A DNA stretch of 64,000 nucleotides from Neobacillus sp. Marseille-Q6967 (GCF_946151075.1 NZ_OX267715.1:1775881-1839880); one strand, 5' to 3'; counted from the stretch's first letter, positions 16,326 to 26,420 are shown. Program-made: numbers and translations. Notes: generated from the sequence alone by a model not told the origin.

Positions 16326-16621
16326 GATATTCTCACCTTTCTGCATATTAAAATATGAATCTGATAAAATAGTTCCCTCAAAATCAAAAACCGGTATCAA
16401 GGAATGATACTGGTTCTTGAATGTTTTGATTGGTTTTGTTTTCACTTACATTATTGCTTTGAATGGGTACGGTCATCATGCTACTGGATTTATAAAAATT
16501 ACCATAAGACAAAACTTACCGTCAAGCATTTAGACTTTCTAATTATTTTTCCAAATACCTAGTTAAATGGTTTTTTTTACAGTTTTTATTGTTCTTCTAT
16601 TGTTTATCTTGAGAATATCTC

Positions 16622-17158
16622 CTAAATGACTTTCCTTGCATGATAGGAGTTAACTCTTTTTAATAAAAATCCTCCGTTAAAGTGTGTTGGTTCATAGGAA
16701 ATCATGAATGCTGCCGGGGAAATAGATGTAATTAGTTCTTTTAGCTTTTGTTCACGCTTTCTCTTCGCTAGTACTTTCATCACTAATCGTTTGCCATCCT
16801 TACCGTCGGCCAGCCAAGAGGTAACACCATATCCCTGTTCACGGACTTTTTCAGGCAAATGATATTCCAGTGAGTCCACAACCACTTCCATCACGATATA
16901 CCCCAGAGCTAAATACGATTCAATTTTACTGCCAAGATAAACCCCCATGCCCCACCCAACACAATAGGCTGCGATATTGATTGGCTTGTCGAGGTTATCC
17001 AGTACGATGGTCAATCCCATAAGATAAACAAATACTTCCGCCATAGATAAAACCGATGCCAGTCCTTTGTAACCTTTAATGACAAGGATCACCCTTAACG
17101 TAAATAAGGAAACGTATGCAATATTCATCACGATTATCACTAGAATAATAGAAGACAT
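16622..17158 (-). CDS. UPF0316 (DUF2179/DUF5698) membrane protein
   Basis: 178 residues. The ATG at 17158 lies 8 bases from AGAGG; the upstream ATG and GTG are too close to the site. Three N-terminal membrane spans (about residues 3-85, with IAYVSLFTLRVILVIKGYK and GWGMGVYLGSKIESYLALGY) precede a small cytoplasmic DUF2179 domain (GYGVTSWLADGKDGKRLVMKVLAKRKREQKL). Function of the family is unknown. A terminator separates it from the upstream GbsR-like gene, though short spacing could still allow read-through. Confidence 0.86.
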   Translation of the reverse strand: MSSIILVIIVMNIAYVSLFTLRVILVIKGYKGLASVLSMAEVFVYLMGLTIVLDNLDKPINIAAYCVGWGMGVYLGSKIESYLALGYIVMEVVVDSLEYHLPEKVREQGYGVTSWLADGKDGKRLVMKVLAKRKREQKLKELITSISPAAFMISYEPTHFNGGFLLKRVNSYHARKVI

Positions 17159-17187
17159 CAGCATCACCTCTTTTAAAAATAAAACCT

Positions 17188-17225
17188 AAAAAAAGAGCAA
17201 TTCCGATTAAAGAGGGAATTACTCC
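17188..17225 (-). terminator. Terminator of the GbsR-like gene
   Basis: GAGTAATTCC pairs with GGAATTGCTC (one G-U pair) and is followed by TTTTTTT on the minus strand. Confidence 0.8.
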
Positions 17226-17235
17226 GGTACTATAG

Positions 17236-17781
17236 TTATTTTATTACTTCTTCAACACTCATTTTTGGGATAAAATCAAAAATTTCATTTGATTCAAATG
17301 ATTGGATCAGACGGCTAACCCAATCAAGATATTCCAAGCCTGAATAGAGCTTTTTTAAGTCTTTTTCAATTAACTCTTTTGATTCCTCATCTAGGTCTTC
17401 ATTTTCCTTTATCTCATGTAATTCGGAAATGAATTTTTTCAAAGCATTGGTTTGTGGAACGACTGATTTTCTCCAGTGATAACAAAAGAATTTGATAAAA
17501 CTATCATAATTATCTTCTTCAACCTGGTAGATGTCCTTTCGTTCTCCCTTTTTCCAAATCTTTTTCACTAACCCCATTTCATCTAGTTCTCTGACAGCAA
17601 TACTCATACTGGCTTTACTCATGCCCAAAAGTTCTGTCATATCATCTAACGTCATGGGTTTTTCATAATAATACATTACAGACATTAAACGTTTGAGGGT
17701 ATTAGGCATGGAAAACAATGTCTGATGATCAGAGTTAAAATCTATAATTTGGTCTCTCACCCTCTTAAAGTTATCATTCAA
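17236..17781 (-). CDS. GbsR/OpcR-type MarR-family transcriptional regulator
   Basis: 181 residues. The winged helix (SMPNTLKRLMSVMYYYEKPMTLDDMTELLGMSKASMSIAVRELDEMGLVKKIWKKGERKDIY) followed by the long helical tail (FFCYHWRKSVVPQTNALKKFI, ELHEIKEN..., YLDWVSRLIQSFESNEIFDFIP) is typical of GbsR and OpcR, choline- or compatible-solute-related repressors in Bacillus. The start is a TTG after GGTG. It sits at the downstream end of the presumed ectoine cluster, so control of compatible-solute genes is plausible. Its target is not shown by the sequence. Confidence 0.85.
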   Translation of the reverse strand: MNDNFKRVRDQIIDFNSDHQTLFSMPNTLKRLMSVMYYYEKPMTLDDMTELLGMSKASMSIAVRELDEMGLVKKIWKKGERKDIYQVEEDNYDSFIKFFCYHWRKSVVPQTNALKKFISELHEIKENEDLDEESKELIEKDLKKLYSGLEYLDWVSRLIQSFESNEIFDFIPKMSVEEVIK

Positions 17782-17860
17782 TAATTTTCACCATCTTTAT
17801 CAAAATTTTATCTCAGTCTTCTATCTATAATTTATACTAAATTTTTGAAAAAATATATGA

Positions 17861-19051
17861 TTAGTTATTTAATATCGCGGAAATAAAAACTTTTCCGATA
17901 TTAATCATGGACTTTTCATCCACATCAAATTTTGGATGATGATGCGGGTACACCGCATTAAGGTCTGGATTTCCTCCTCCTACCCAGAAGAAGGTTCCAG
18001 GAACAGCGTCGACGTAATAAGCAAAGTCTTCCCCGCCCATATCTGCTGGCTTAATCACCACATTATTTTCTCCGAAAATTTCAGTAGAAAGCTGTTTGAT
18101 GTATTCTGTTTCTTTCGGATGATTATACAAACTAATATATCCTTTTGTGTATTGAACATTAATTTTTGCGCCATGCTTTTCACCCGTTTGCTGAGCAATT
18201 AAGTTTATCTCTCTCTCCACTTGTAGTCTTACATCTTTATCATATGTTCTTACTGTCCCTTTTAAGTAGGATTTATCCGGAATCACATTATGGGCATGGC
18301 CGCTATTGAAAGCTCCGACTGTCACAACTGCCGGGTGAAGAGGATCAATTCGTCTGCTGACAATGTTTTGTAAATCAATTACGAGATGGCTTCCAATCAC
18401 AACTGGGTCAATACAGCGATGAGGTTCTGCTCCATGCCCGCCTTTGCCATAAACGGTAATATCGAAGGCGTCCGATGCCGCATGGACATATCCGTCATTA
18501 ACAGCGACCGTCCCGATTGGAAAATTCACTTCCACATGGGCACCGTAAACTTCGTCGACACCGTCTAAACATCCATCTGCAATCATTCCAACTGCACCGC
18601 CAGGACTTAATTCTTCGGCATGCTGATGAAGAAAAACGACCGTCCCTTTGATTTCATCCTTCACTTTACTCAAGGCTTTAGCGACACCGAGTAAGGCGGC
18701 TGTATGAATATCGTGCCCGCAGGCATGCATAACACCGGGTACTTTTGATTTATAAGGTACATCTTTTTCATCTTCTATCGGCAGCGCATCAAAATCAGCT
18801 CTTAGGGCTATGGTCTTGCCAGGCTTGCCGCCTTTTAAATAACCAACCACGCCATTGCCGCCAACGCCGGTTCTAACTTCTAATCCTAGATCCTGTAAGT
18901 AATTTGCAATAAATTCTGGGGTTCTTTTTTCTTGAAAAGAGAGTTCTGGATGCATGTGCAGGTCTCTCCGGATATCAACTAATTCTGAATAGATGTTTTC
19001 TAAGTAATGAAACGTATTTTGCATCAAACTATTAACAGCTTGTTGGGACAA
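17861..19051 (-). CDS. M20 amidohydrolase (N-acyl amino acid deacylase), copy 1
   Basis: 396 residues starting at a TTG with AAAGGAG 8 bases upstream. M20D metallohydrolase: metal-site segments MHACGHDIHTAALLG and LHQHAEELSPGGAVGMI, the dimerisation domain with GHGAEPHRCIDPV and the C-terminal DMGGEDFAYYVDAVPGTFFWVGGG. Such enzymes remove acyl groups from N-acyl amino acids. It is the last gene of a run headed by a DoeA-like hydrolase and a peptide-type ABC importer. In ectoine breakdown the N-acetyl-diaminobutyrate made by DoeA needs a deacetylase. The proteobacterial DoeB is from a different family and is absent here, so this protein or the second M20 copy may take that role (inference). 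Confidence 0.85.
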   Translation of the reverse strand: MSQQAVNSLMQNTFHYLENIYSELVDIRRDLHMHPELSFQEKRTPEFIANYLQDLGLEVRTGVGGNGVVGYLKGGKPGKTIALRADFDALPIEDEKDVPYKSKVPGVMHACGHDIHTAALLGVAKALSKVKDEIKGTVVFLHQHAEELSPGGAVGMIADGCLDGVDEVYGAHVEVNFPIGTVAVNDGYVHAASDAFDITVYGKGGHGAEPHRCIDPVVIGSHLVIDLQNIVSRRIDPLHPAVVTVGAFNSGHAHNVIPDKSYLKGTVRTYDKDVRLQVEREINLIAQQTGEKHGAKINVQYTKGYISLYNHPKETEYIKQLSTEIFGENNVVIKPADMGGEDFAYYVDAVPGTFFWVGGGNPDLNAVYPHHHPKFDVDEKSMINIGKVFISAILNN

Positions 19052-19102
19052 AGTAAAAACTCCTTTCTATTCTCCAGACGATAATTATTGAAATCTATAT
19101 AT

Positions 19103-19999
19103 CTAGTGCTTCATCCGAGGATCAAGGGCATCTCTTAAACCATCACCAAAAAGATTAAAACCGATCACCACAAGCATGATGGCCAGACCTGGTGACACCA
19201 TGGTCCATGGGGCTTGAGTTAGAAACTGCCTGGAATCAGACAACATTTTCCCCCACTCGGGATTTGGCGCTTCTGCACCTAAACCAAGAAAGCCAAGTGC
19301 CGCCGCTTCTAAGATTGATGTTGCAATGGCCAGTGTTCCTTGAACGATAACAGGCGCCATACTATTTGGCAGTACGTGATGGAATAGAATACGTAAATCT
19401 CCCATTCCGATACTTTTTGCAGCTACAATATATTCTTCTTGTTTCACACTTAAAACCTTTGACCTTATGAGTCTTCCAAAGTTCGGTACATTGATAATCG
19501 CAACAGCAATTAATGCATTTTGTAAGGAAGGACCCAAGATGGTTACAATGGCAATCGCTAGCAATATACTCGGAAACGCGAGCATGATATCAAACATACG
19601 GGAAATCACCATATCCACCCAACGGCCGTAATAGCCAGCTACGATACCAAGAATACTCCCCACTACGATGGATCCGAGTACTGAAACAAATCCAATCCAC
19701 AAAGAAATTCTCGTTCCATAAATAATTCTGGATAAGATATCTCTCCCAAAGTCATCCGTCCCTAACCAATGTGCGGACGATGGTGCAGATAGTCTTTCCG
19801 CAAGCTTTTGTTCGTTGATTCCTTCCGGGGCAATGATAGGAGCGAGAATCGCGATAATCACAAAAAACGAGATAATCCCGAGACCCAGCACTGCCAGCTT
19901 ATTCTTTTTAAACCGCCGCCAGGACTCAAGCCACGGAGAAGGAACCTTTTCCACTTCTATTACCTGCTTAAGTTGCTGTGTTTTAAGAATCTCTTGCAT
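19103..19999 (-). CDS. dppC: Dipeptide/oligopeptide-type ABC permease (DppC/OppC)
   Basis: 298 residues from the ATG at 19999 (AGGGGGTG upstream); a longer reading to 20017 lacks a site. Has the OppC-type N-terminal segment (WRRFKKNKLAVLGLGII) and the permease EAA loop (AAKSIGMGDLRILFHHVLPNSMAPVIVQGTLAIATSILEAAALGFLGLG). Six membrane spans. It follows dppB by 26 bases and precedes the M20 gene by about 50. With the DoeA homologue at the head of the run, the importer may carry ectoine-like or N-acylated compounds rather than peptides; not provable from sequence. Confidence 0.92.
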   Translation of the reverse strand: MQEILKTQQLKQVIEVEKVPSPWLESWRRFKKNKLAVLGLGIISFFVIIAILAPIIAPEGINEQKLAERLSAPSSAHWLGTDDFGRDILSRIIYGTRISLWIGFVSVLGSIVVGSILGIVAGYYGRWVDMVISRMFDIMLAFPSILLAIAIVTILGPSLQNALIAVAIINVPNFGRLIRSKVLSVKQEEYIVAAKSIGMGDLRILFHHVLPNSMAPVIVQGTLAIATSILEAAALGFLGLGAEAPNPEWGKMLSDSRQFLTQAPWTMVSPGLAIMLVVIGFNLFGDGLRDALDPRMKH

Positions 20000-20025
20000 T
20001 GAAGCACCCCCTGCCATTCTAAAAA

Positions 20026-21039
20026 TTAATGGTATTTAATCCTTGGATCAATAGCAGCATATAACAAGTCCACGACTAAATTAATCAAAACAAAGAATCC
20101 AGCAACGATTAAAATACCTGTTTGGATTACGGGATAATCCCTAAAATTAATCGCTTCATAAATATATCGTCCAATTCCTGGCCAGCCAAAAATCGTCTCA
20201 GTCAAGACGGCACCGCCTAATAAAATACCCATTTGCATCCCAATAACCGTAAGGACAGGAATTAAGGCGTTCTTTAGACCATGCTTGTAGACCACCCAGA
20301 ACATGCGCATTCCTTTTGCCTGTGCTGTACGGATGTAGTCGGAGCGCATCACCTCTAGCATGCTGGATCGAGTGATTCTGGCTATGATCGCCATGGAGAT
20401 GGTTCCAAGCACACATGCGGGTAATAGTAAGTGTTTCACTACGACATTTAATTGACTGAAATTCCCTTGAATTAATGTATCAATTAAATAGAAATTCGTA
20501 ATTGGTGTAATGGGATCTCGGACATTCTCTCTTCCTGTTGATGGAAGCCAGCCCAATTCAATCGAAAACAACCATTGATCCATTAGTCCCAGCCAAAAGA
20601 TCGGCATCGAAATGCCAACTAACGCAATCACCATCGCTGTATAATCGAACCAGGAGTTTTGAAACCAAGCACTGATAATACCGGCATTCATCCCAATAAT
20701 GATGGCAATAAGAAGAGCTGCAATTGATAATTCAATGGTCGCGATGAAAAACGGCCATATCTCTTGGCTTATTGGTATCCCAGTCCTTATTGATGTACCG
20801 AGGTCACCAGTAAACAAACCCTTCATATAGGAAAAATATTGAATATACCAAGGCTGATCCAAACCCAATTGGTTGGTCAGACTTTCAACCGATTCTTTGG
20901 TGGCTCGCTGTCCAAGAATTAATTGTGCCGGATTCCCGGGTATGAGCCGTAATATGAAAAAGACAATAAGTGTCATCCCAAGTAAGACAGGAATTAGCAT
21001 TAACAGGCGCCGTATTGAATAAGAAATTATCGTAATCAC
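20026..21039 (-). CDS. dppB: Dipeptide/oligopeptide-type ABC permease (DppB/OppB)
   Basis: 337 residues with a GTG start behind AAAAGG. DppB-type: N-terminal SIRRLLMLIPVLLGMTLIVFFILRLIPGNPA, QLGLDQPWYIQYFSYMKGLFTGDLGTSI, and the permease loop RTAQAKGMRMFWVVYKHGLKNALIPVLTVIGMQMGILLGGAVLTE. Six spans. It is separated from the upstream solute-binding protein gene by about 500 bases filled by a tandem-repeat element, an unusual break inside an ABC operon. Confidence 0.92.
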   Translation of the reverse strand: MITIISYSIRRLLMLIPVLLGMTLIVFFILRLIPGNPAQLILGQRATKESVESLTNQLGLDQPWYIQYFSYMKGLFTGDLGTSIRTGIPISQEIWPFFIATIELSIAALLIAIIIGMNAGIISAWFQNSWFDYTAMVIALVGISMPIFWLGLMDQWLFSIELGWLPSTGRENVRDPITPITNFYLIDTLIQGNFSQLNVVVKHLLLPACVLGTISMAIIARITRSSMLEVMRSDYIRTAQAKGMRMFWVVYKHGLKNALIPVLTVIGMQMGILLGGAVLTETIFGWPGIGRYIYEAINFRDYPVIQTGILIVAGFFVLINLVVDLLYAAIDPRIKYH

Positions 21040-21138
21040 CTCTTACCTTTTATAGAAGGCAGGAAAGGGTCCCCCAGCCTACCTTCTTCTATCATTAGTG
21101 CTGTGTTAAAGGGCATAGTTGATATTGAAACTCTGTTC

Positions 21139-21525
21139 ATTGGAGCGGAAGGCGCTAGACTCCTACGGGAGACCAGGGTTGGGGAGAGACCCTACGGGCT
21201 GCACCATGACGACCGTACTCTTGTAATCTTTGATGGTTCGAGCCTCATAAACCCCTCATGATGACCGTACTCTTGTAATCTTTGATGGTTCGGGCCTCAT
21301 GAACCTCTCATGACGACCGTACTCTTGTAATCTTTGATGGTTCGGGCCTCATGAACCCCTCATGACGACGGTACTCTTGTAATCTTTGATGGTTCGGGCC
21401 TCATGAACCTCTCATGACGACCGTACTCTTGTAATCTTTGATGGTTCGGGCCTCATGAAGGCGCTTCAGCGCCGAGGAGGCTCCCCGGACCGCCCGCGGA
21501 AAGCGAAGCTTCTTTCGCTCCAATT
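21139..21525 (+). repeat. GC-rich Bacillaceae-type interspersed element carrying five 52-bp tandem repeats
   Basis: The ends (GGAGCGGAAGGCGC near 21141 and AAGCGAAGCTTC...CGCTCC near 21500-21522) and the internal GCGCCGAGGAGGCTCCCC and GACCGCCCGCGGAAAGCG are those of a GC-rich palindromic sequence commonly seen between genes in Bacillus-like genomes. Inside it, five copies of a 52-bp unit (GACCGTACTCTTGTAATC... GGTTCGGGCCTCATGAACC) begin at 21211, 21263, 21315, 21367 and 21419, exactly 52 bp apart and nearly identical. It is non-coding and splits the ABC operon between dppB and the binding-protein gene. Another copy without the tandem array is at about 29250-29440 in opposite orientation. Confidence 0.85.
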
Positions 21526-21547
21526 AACAGACAATTTTAACAAAACT

Positions 21548-23161
21548 CTATTTAAAATCGATTTTGGTTGTAATGACTCTTCCTGTTGGATGAGGATCAA
21601 ATCCTGTGACATCCGCTCTTGCAGCCAATGCCGGTGTTGTATGAACTAGCGGCAGAATTGGTGCATCATCATGCATAATTTCTTGCACGTTTTGATATAA
21701 CTCCTTACGCTTGCCTTCATCTGTAATGGATCTTGCTTGTGTTAATAAAATGTTTACTTTCTCATTTGAGTAATGAGTTGAGTTTAGGCTTCCGATATTG
21801 TCTTTGTGCCATAAAGAGTAAATGAAGTCATCTGCATCTCCGTTTGCCCCAGTCCATCCAAGAAGGAATGCATCTGCTTCCCCTGCTTTTACCTTATCTA
21901 AATAGGTCGCCCATTCGTAAGTTACGATTTTCACGTTAACCCCAATTTTCGCAAAGCTTGATTGGAGGAATTCAGATACTCTGTTAGCATCCGGCATGTA
22001 AGGACGAGAAACCGGCATCGCCCATACTTCCATATCAAAGCCATCCGGGTAGCCAGCCTCAGCCAGAAGCTCTTTCGCCTTTTTCACATCGTATGGATAG
22101 GCATCAATTGCGTCATTGTACCCTTCAACAGAAGGCGGAATCGGATTTTTAGCTGGATCCGCTTGACCTGCAAAAAACGCTTTAATCATTTCGTCTTTAT
22201 TCACCGCATGATTTAATGCTTGACGGACAAGCTTATTGTCAAACGGCTTTCTTGTTACCGTAAAACCTAAATATCCTATATTGAGAGAAGGTCTGGAAAT
22301 CAGTTGGAAATTTTTATCCGCTTGAATTTGTTCAATGGTTCCAGGATCGAGACCATCCATCATGTCAATTTCCCCACTCATTAATGCGTTTAAGCGGGCA
22401 GAATTATCAGCAATGGTCCGGAAAATTACTTGATCCATCTTAGGATAGCCTTCTAACCAATAATCTTTATTTTTATTTAGTACAATCCGGTCGTTTCTTT
22501 TCCACTCTTCAAAAACAAATGGACCCGTTCCAACAGGATGGCTGCTGTATTCTTTGCCGTGTTTTTCGATAGCTGCTGGACTTGAAATGGAAAACGGTGT
22601 TAAGGCGAGGCTCTTTAAGAATGTTGGCATAACATGTTTTAATGTAAATTTCACCGTATATGGATCAATGGCTTCTACAGATTGGAGATTATGCGTTTCA
22701 TCCCCTTTAAATCCACCAAAAACGGAAGCATAAACAGGGAATGCCGCATTGTCTTTTCCGTTCATCCAACGCTCAAAATTATAGACTACCGCTTCTGCAT
22801 TAAAATCCGTTCCATCATGGAATTTAACACCTTCACGCAGTTTAAAGGTATACGTCAAACCATTATCGGTTTCCTGCCATTCTGTTGCTAATAGCGGTTC
22901 GATTGTTGTTTTTCCTTCAGCAAAGGTTACTAATGTTTCTAAAATACTTTGGGAAACGTTTTCTGACTCACTATCGGTAACCTCTGAAGGATCCAAAGAA
23001 ACCGAATCGCCGCCACGGGCAAAGACAAACGATTTATTTCCTTCATTTTGTGTGGATTCACCTTGATTACTTTGTCCTGTTTTTTCACCGGAACATGCCA
23101 CTAATGCCAAAGCTAGTAAGAAAGTACACAGAAGAGTAATAAATTTACGATTTTTTCCCAT
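21548..23161 (-). CDS. ABC transporter substrate-binding lipoprotein, family 5
   Basis: 537 residues. Signal peptide with lipobox LVAC (lipidated Cys23), then the SBP_bac_5 fold: FARGGDSVSLDPSEVTDSESENVSQSILETL, LREGVKFHDGTDFNAEAVVYNFERW, FRTIADNSARLNALMSGEIDMMDGLDP and AGYPDGFDMEVWAMP. Similar to glutathione- and dipeptide-binding proteins (GsiB/DppE). It lies between the ATPase genes and the permease genes of the same importer. The ligand is unknown; context points to a compound handled by DoeA-like and M20 hydrolases. Confidence 0.92.
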   Translation of the reverse strand: MGKNRKFITLLCTFLLALALVACSGEKTGQSNQGESTQNEGNKSFVFARGGDSVSLDPSEVTDSESENVSQSILETLVTFAEGKTTIEPLLATEWQETDNGLTYTFKLREGVKFHDGTDFNAEAVVYNFERWMNGKDNAAFPVYASVFGGFKGDETHNLQSVEAIDPYTVKFTLKHVMPTFLKSLALTPFSISSPAAIEKHGKEYSSHPVGTGPFVFEEWKRNDRIVLNKNKDYWLEGYPKMDQVIFRTIADNSARLNALMSGEIDMMDGLDPGTIEQIQADKNFQLISRPSLNIGYLGFTVTRKPFDNKLVRQALNHAVNKDEMIKAFFAGQADPAKNPIPPSVEGYNDAIDAYPYDVKKAKELLAEAGYPDGFDMEVWAMPVSRPYMPDANRVSEFLQSSFAKIGVNVKIVTYEWATYLDKVKAGEADAFLLGWTGANGDADDFIYSLWHKDNIGSLNSTHYSNEKVNILLTQARSITDEGKRKELYQNVQEIMHDDAPILPLVHTTPALAARADVTGFDPHPTGRVITTKIDFK

Positions 23162-23193
23162 TTTCTAACCCCTCTTCAACCTTAATTATTTTA

Positions 23194-24180
23194 TTATTGC
23201 AGTTTCTCATCATGGTAAAGATGACAAGCAACATAATGAGCTGGCTCTACTTCCTGAAAAGCAGGACTCTTTGACTGACAAATTTCCATTGCCATTGGAC
23301 ATCTCGTATGGAATGGACACCCTTTTGGTGGATTGGAAGGGCTTGGAATATCCCCAGTCAGCACTTCATGATCATTCCTGACAGCCTTTGGATCGGCAAT
23401 TGGAACGGCGGATAATAGCGCTTTCGTATAGGGATGCAGCGGTTTTTCATATAGACGTTCGCTTTCAGTCAATTCCACTAAATGCCCTAAATACATCACT
23501 CCTACCCGGTCACTAATGTGTCTGACAACACCTAAGTCATGAGCAATAAAAAGGTAGGTTAAATCAAATTCTTTTTGCAGCTCCTGCAGTAAATTCAATA
23601 CCTGTGCTTGGATCGAAACATCTAATGCCGAAACAGGTTCATCAGCCACAATTAATTTTGGTCTTGTCATTAAGGCTCTGGCAATTCCAATTCGCTGCCT
23701 TTGTCCGCCGCTAAATTGATGGGGATAACGCTTTGCGTGATAACTACTTAATCCGACGACTTCCAGCATTTCTTTCACCATTCTCTTCCGTTCGTCCGGA
23801 CTGCCAATTCCCTGTACAATTAAAGGCTCTGTTAATATTCTTTCAACCGTATGCCGCGGGTTTAAAGAAGCAAACGGATCTTGAAAAATCATTTGCATTT
23901 CTCTTCGAAGACTCTTCATCTCTTTCCTTGAAAGCTTGGTAATGTCCTGATTTTCAAAGAAGATTTGGCCTTCAGTAGGTTCTAGTAATCTCATTAATAA
24001 CCGCCCGGTAGTAGATTTCCCGCAGCCGCTTTCACCTACTATTCCCAATGTTTCGCCTTTTTTAATATGAAAGGAAACATCATCGACTGCCTTAACGGAT
24101 CCTACTTGCTTACCTATGATTCCTCCCTTTATCGGAAAGTGCTTTTTTAGATTTTTCACTTCTAATAACGTATCAGACAT
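23194..24180 (-). CDS. dppF: Dpp/Opp ABC ATPase (DppF/OppF)
   Basis: 328 residues. Walker [11 protein letters not shown]-loop [16 protein letters not shown], signature [15 protein letters not shown], Walker [13 protein letters not shown] and the C-terminal oligopeptide ATPase tail with cysteines ([15 protein letters not shown]) typical of DppF/OppF. It overlaps the dppD stop by 8 bases, so translation is coupled. Confidence 0.95.
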   Translation of the reverse strand: MSDTLLEVKNLKKHFPIKGGIIGKQVGSVKAVDDVSFHIKKGETLGIVGESGCGKSTTGRLLMRLLEPTEGQIFFENQDITKLSRKEMKSLRREMQMIFQDPFASLNPRHTVERILTEPLIVQGIGSPDERKRMVKEMLEVVGLSSYHAKRYPHQFSGGQRQRIGIARALMTRPKLIVADEPVSALDVSIQAQVLNLLQELQKEFDLTYLFIAHDLGVVRHISDRVGVMYLGHLVELTESERLYEKPLHPYTKALLSAVPIADPKAVRNDHEVLTGDIPSPSNPPKGCPFHTRCPMAMEICQSKSPAFQEVEPAHYVACHLYHDEKLQ

Positions 24181-25171
24181 TGTAAATCACATCCTCTGCC
24201 GTTTCGTGTAAAAAGCAGCGAACACTTTGACCAGGGTCAAGCTCTACCAATGAAGGTGTTTCCATAAAGCAGCGCTCCATCGCAAATTCACAGCGTGCTG
24301 CAAAAGCACAACCTTGCTGGATGGTTCCTGGTTTCGGTACATTCCCAGGGATGGAATACAATTTGCCTACCTTCTTTTTGACATCAGGAACCGATTTAAT
24401 TAAACCAATCGTGTATGGATGTTTTGGATTTTCATAAATAGAAAGAACATCCCCCTCTTCGACAATTTTGCCTGCATACATGACTATGACTCTTTTGCAG
24501 ACTTCGGCAACGACTCCTAAATCATGAGTAATTAACATGATGGCTGTCTGATAGTTTTCATTTAATTGCTTCATCAGCCTTAAAATTTGAGCCTGTATCG
24601 TTACATCTAATGCGGTAGTTGGCTCATCCGCAATTAACAATTTTGGTTCACAAACCATAGCCATTGCGATCATCACACGCTGTCTCATGCCGCCTGACAA
24701 TTGATGAGGATACTCCTTTATCAATTCTTCCGCCCGCGGCAGACCAACATGCTTCATTATCTCAATCGCCCGTTTCCGTGCCTGTTTCTTATCCATTTTT
24801 TGATGAAGCCGGATGGCTTCAATGAGTTGATTCCCAATGGTATAAACGGGATTTAGCGATGTCATTGGTTCCTGGAAAATCATGGCCACATCGTTTCCGC
24901 GAATCTGGCGCATTCTTTTTTCAGATACTTTCGTTAAATCCTCACCGTTTAATAGAATTTCACCACTGACAATTTTTCCAGGTGGATTAGGAACTAATCC
25001 CATAATGGATAAAGAGGTAACACTTTTTCCACACCCTGATTCGCCAACAACACCTAGAATTTCACCCTGATGAATATGAAAGCTAACCTTGTCGACAGCA
25101 GGGATGATTCCGTCTTCCGTAAAGAATGCTGTTGTGAGCTGTTTTACTTCCAATACAGGTTTACTCCCCAT
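24173..25171 (-). CDS. dppD: Dpp/Opp ABC ATPase (DppD/OppD)
   Basis: 332 residues from the ATG at 25171, which follows AGAGGTG; an in-frame reading to 25210 has no site. Walker [32 protein letters not shown], signature [15 protein letters not shown], Walker [13 protein letters not shown], and the OppD tail with [15 protein letters not shown]. It starts 43 bases after the upstream DoeA-like gene, forming one transcription unit with it. Confidence 0.95.
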   Translation of the reverse strand: MGSKPVLEVKQLTTAFFTEDGIIPAVDKVSFHIHQGEILGVVGESGCGKSVTSLSIMGLVPNPPGKIVSGEILLNGEDLTKVSEKRMRQIRGNDVAMIFQEPMTSLNPVYTIGNQLIEAIRLHQKMDKKQARKRAIEIMKHVGLPRAEELIKEYPHQLSGGMRQRVMIAMAMVCEPKLLIADEPTTALDVTIQAQILRLMKQLNENYQTAIMLITHDLGVVAEVCKRVIVMYAGKIVEEGDVLSIYENPKHPYTIGLIKSVPDVKKKVGKLYSIPGNVPKPGTIQQGCAFAARCEFAMERCFMETPSLVELDPGQSVRCFLHETAEDVIYNV

Positions 25172-25214
25172 CGTTTCACCTCTGAATAATAAGAATTTTG
25201 TTTCTTTCATTCTC

Positions 25215-26381
25215 TTATTTCTGAACTAGATTTTGAGATAAGTTTGTAAGGAGTTCACATCCCTTTTCCGTTACGCGGATTGATTCACTGACGACAAAAC
25301 CAGTATCTGCTTGAAAGAGGGCAGGTAAGATATGAAAGGTCATATTATTTTGCAGGATGCTGCTATCACCTGGACGGATACTGAATGTCTGTTCACCCCA
25401 ATCCGGGGGATAGCCGATCCCAATTGGATAACCAACTCGAGAATCTTTTGTGATTGTAGATTTTGCTATTACCTTGTTCCAGATCCTAGCAATTTCATCA
25501 CAGGTGATCCCTGCTTTTATCACTTGCAGCATTTCATACAGGCCTTCTAGTACAATATTTACGATATCGAGATATTTTTGTGTGGGAGTACCAATGTAAG
25601 CCGTTCTTGCTAAAGGTGCATGGTAACGATGAACACAGCCAGAAAGTTCAAGGGTGACAATATCTTCTTTCTTATATGCATTGTTCGTCCAAGACAAATG
25701 TGGTGCTGCTATTTTTTGACCAGAGGACATGAGAGGAATAATCGCTGGATAATCTCCATGCTGGTCTTCTTTCCCTTTAATTAGGGACTGATAAATTCCT
25801 GAAGCGACGTCTGATTCTATTACTCCCTCCTGGATCGAATCAAAAGCAGTTATCATTGCATTAACCGTAATTTCGCCTGCTAGTTTCATATAATGGATTT
25901 CTGTATCTGACTTAATCATTCTCACATGATTAACTAAGAAGGATGCATCTTTAAATTGACAATCGGGGAGCTTTTTTTGCAATTCCATAAATGACGTAAC
26001 ACTCAGCGAATCCTGACCCAATTCAAGACCAATTCTTTTATTGCTAACACCCTTTTCGATTAACACATCCGCAAAAAAGTGCATTGGGTGTTTCGTGTTC
26101 GATTGAACATAATCATCCCCATAGCCTATGATATTTTCTGTACTAAGCCATGAGCTAAACGCTGCTCCGGGAACATCCATATTTCTTCCAATCCATATCG
26201 GTTCTGGTTCATTAATTAGGACCATTACACCCTGAATGACATAAAAAGAATAGCCATCATAACCTGATAGGTAATTCATGTTTGCTGGGTTCGTACTGAT
26301 CAAAATATCAATCTCTCTTTTTTGCATTTCTACTTTCGTTTTATGTAACCGCTCTCTAAATTCTGCTTTTTCAAAAACCAT
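25215..26381 (-). CDS. doeA: M24-family ectoine hydrolase-like protein (DoeA/EutD), divergent copy 1
   Basis: 388 residues from the ATG at 26381 (GGAGGG, 6-base spacing). The fold is creatinase/prolidase-like. Segments shared with DoeA/EutD ectoine hydrolases are NYLSGYDGYSFYV, IWIGRNMD, the GDYPAIIPLMSSGQ stretch, PHLSWTNNAY, GCVHRYHAPLARTAYIG, GIGYPPDWGEQTFSIRPGD and NMTFHILPALF. DoeA opens the ectoine ring to give N-acetyl-diaminobutyrate. This copy is clearly more divergent than the two at 28 and 35.5 kb, so its substrate may differ. It heads the operon with the ABC importer and M20 hydrolase, behind a promoter covered by a large palindrome. Confidence 0.82.
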   Translation of the reverse strand: MVFEKAEFRERLHKTKVEMQKREIDILISTNPANMNYLSGYDGYSFYVIQGVMVLINEPEPIWIGRNMDVPGAAFSSWLSTENIIGYGDDYVQSNTKHPMHFFADVLIEKGVSNKRIGLELGQDSLSVTSFMELQKKLPDCQFKDASFLVNHVRMIKSDTEIHYMKLAGEITVNAMITAFDSIQEGVIESDVASGIYQSLIKGKEDQHGDYPAIIPLMSSGQKIAAPHLSWTNNAYKKEDIVTLELSGCVHRYHAPLARTAYIGTPTQKYLDIVNIVLEGLYEMLQVIKAGITCDEIARIWNKVIAKSTITKDSRVGYPIGIGYPPDWGEQTFSIRPGDSSILQNNMTFHILPALFQADTGFVVSESIRVTEKGCELLTNLSQNLVQK

Positions 26382-26403
26382 ACACAACCCTCCTCTTTAG
26401 AAC

Positions 26404-26420
26404 TTTTAAAACGTTTAAAA
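26404..26420 (-). promoter_or_regulatory. AAACGTTTAA-type site near the doeA copy 1 start
   Basis: TTTTAAAACGTTTAAAA resembles the arms of the large palindrome at 26501-26542 (TTTTTAAAACATTTAA) and lies between that promoter and the gene start, about 25 bases upstream of the ATG. Possibly a second binding site for the same regulator. Confidence 0.4.

Noticed and set aside
21203..21470. Regular repeats that might be a CRISPR array
   Set aside because: The 52-bp units abut directly with no unique spacers, and no cas genes are nearby; this is a tandem repeat.
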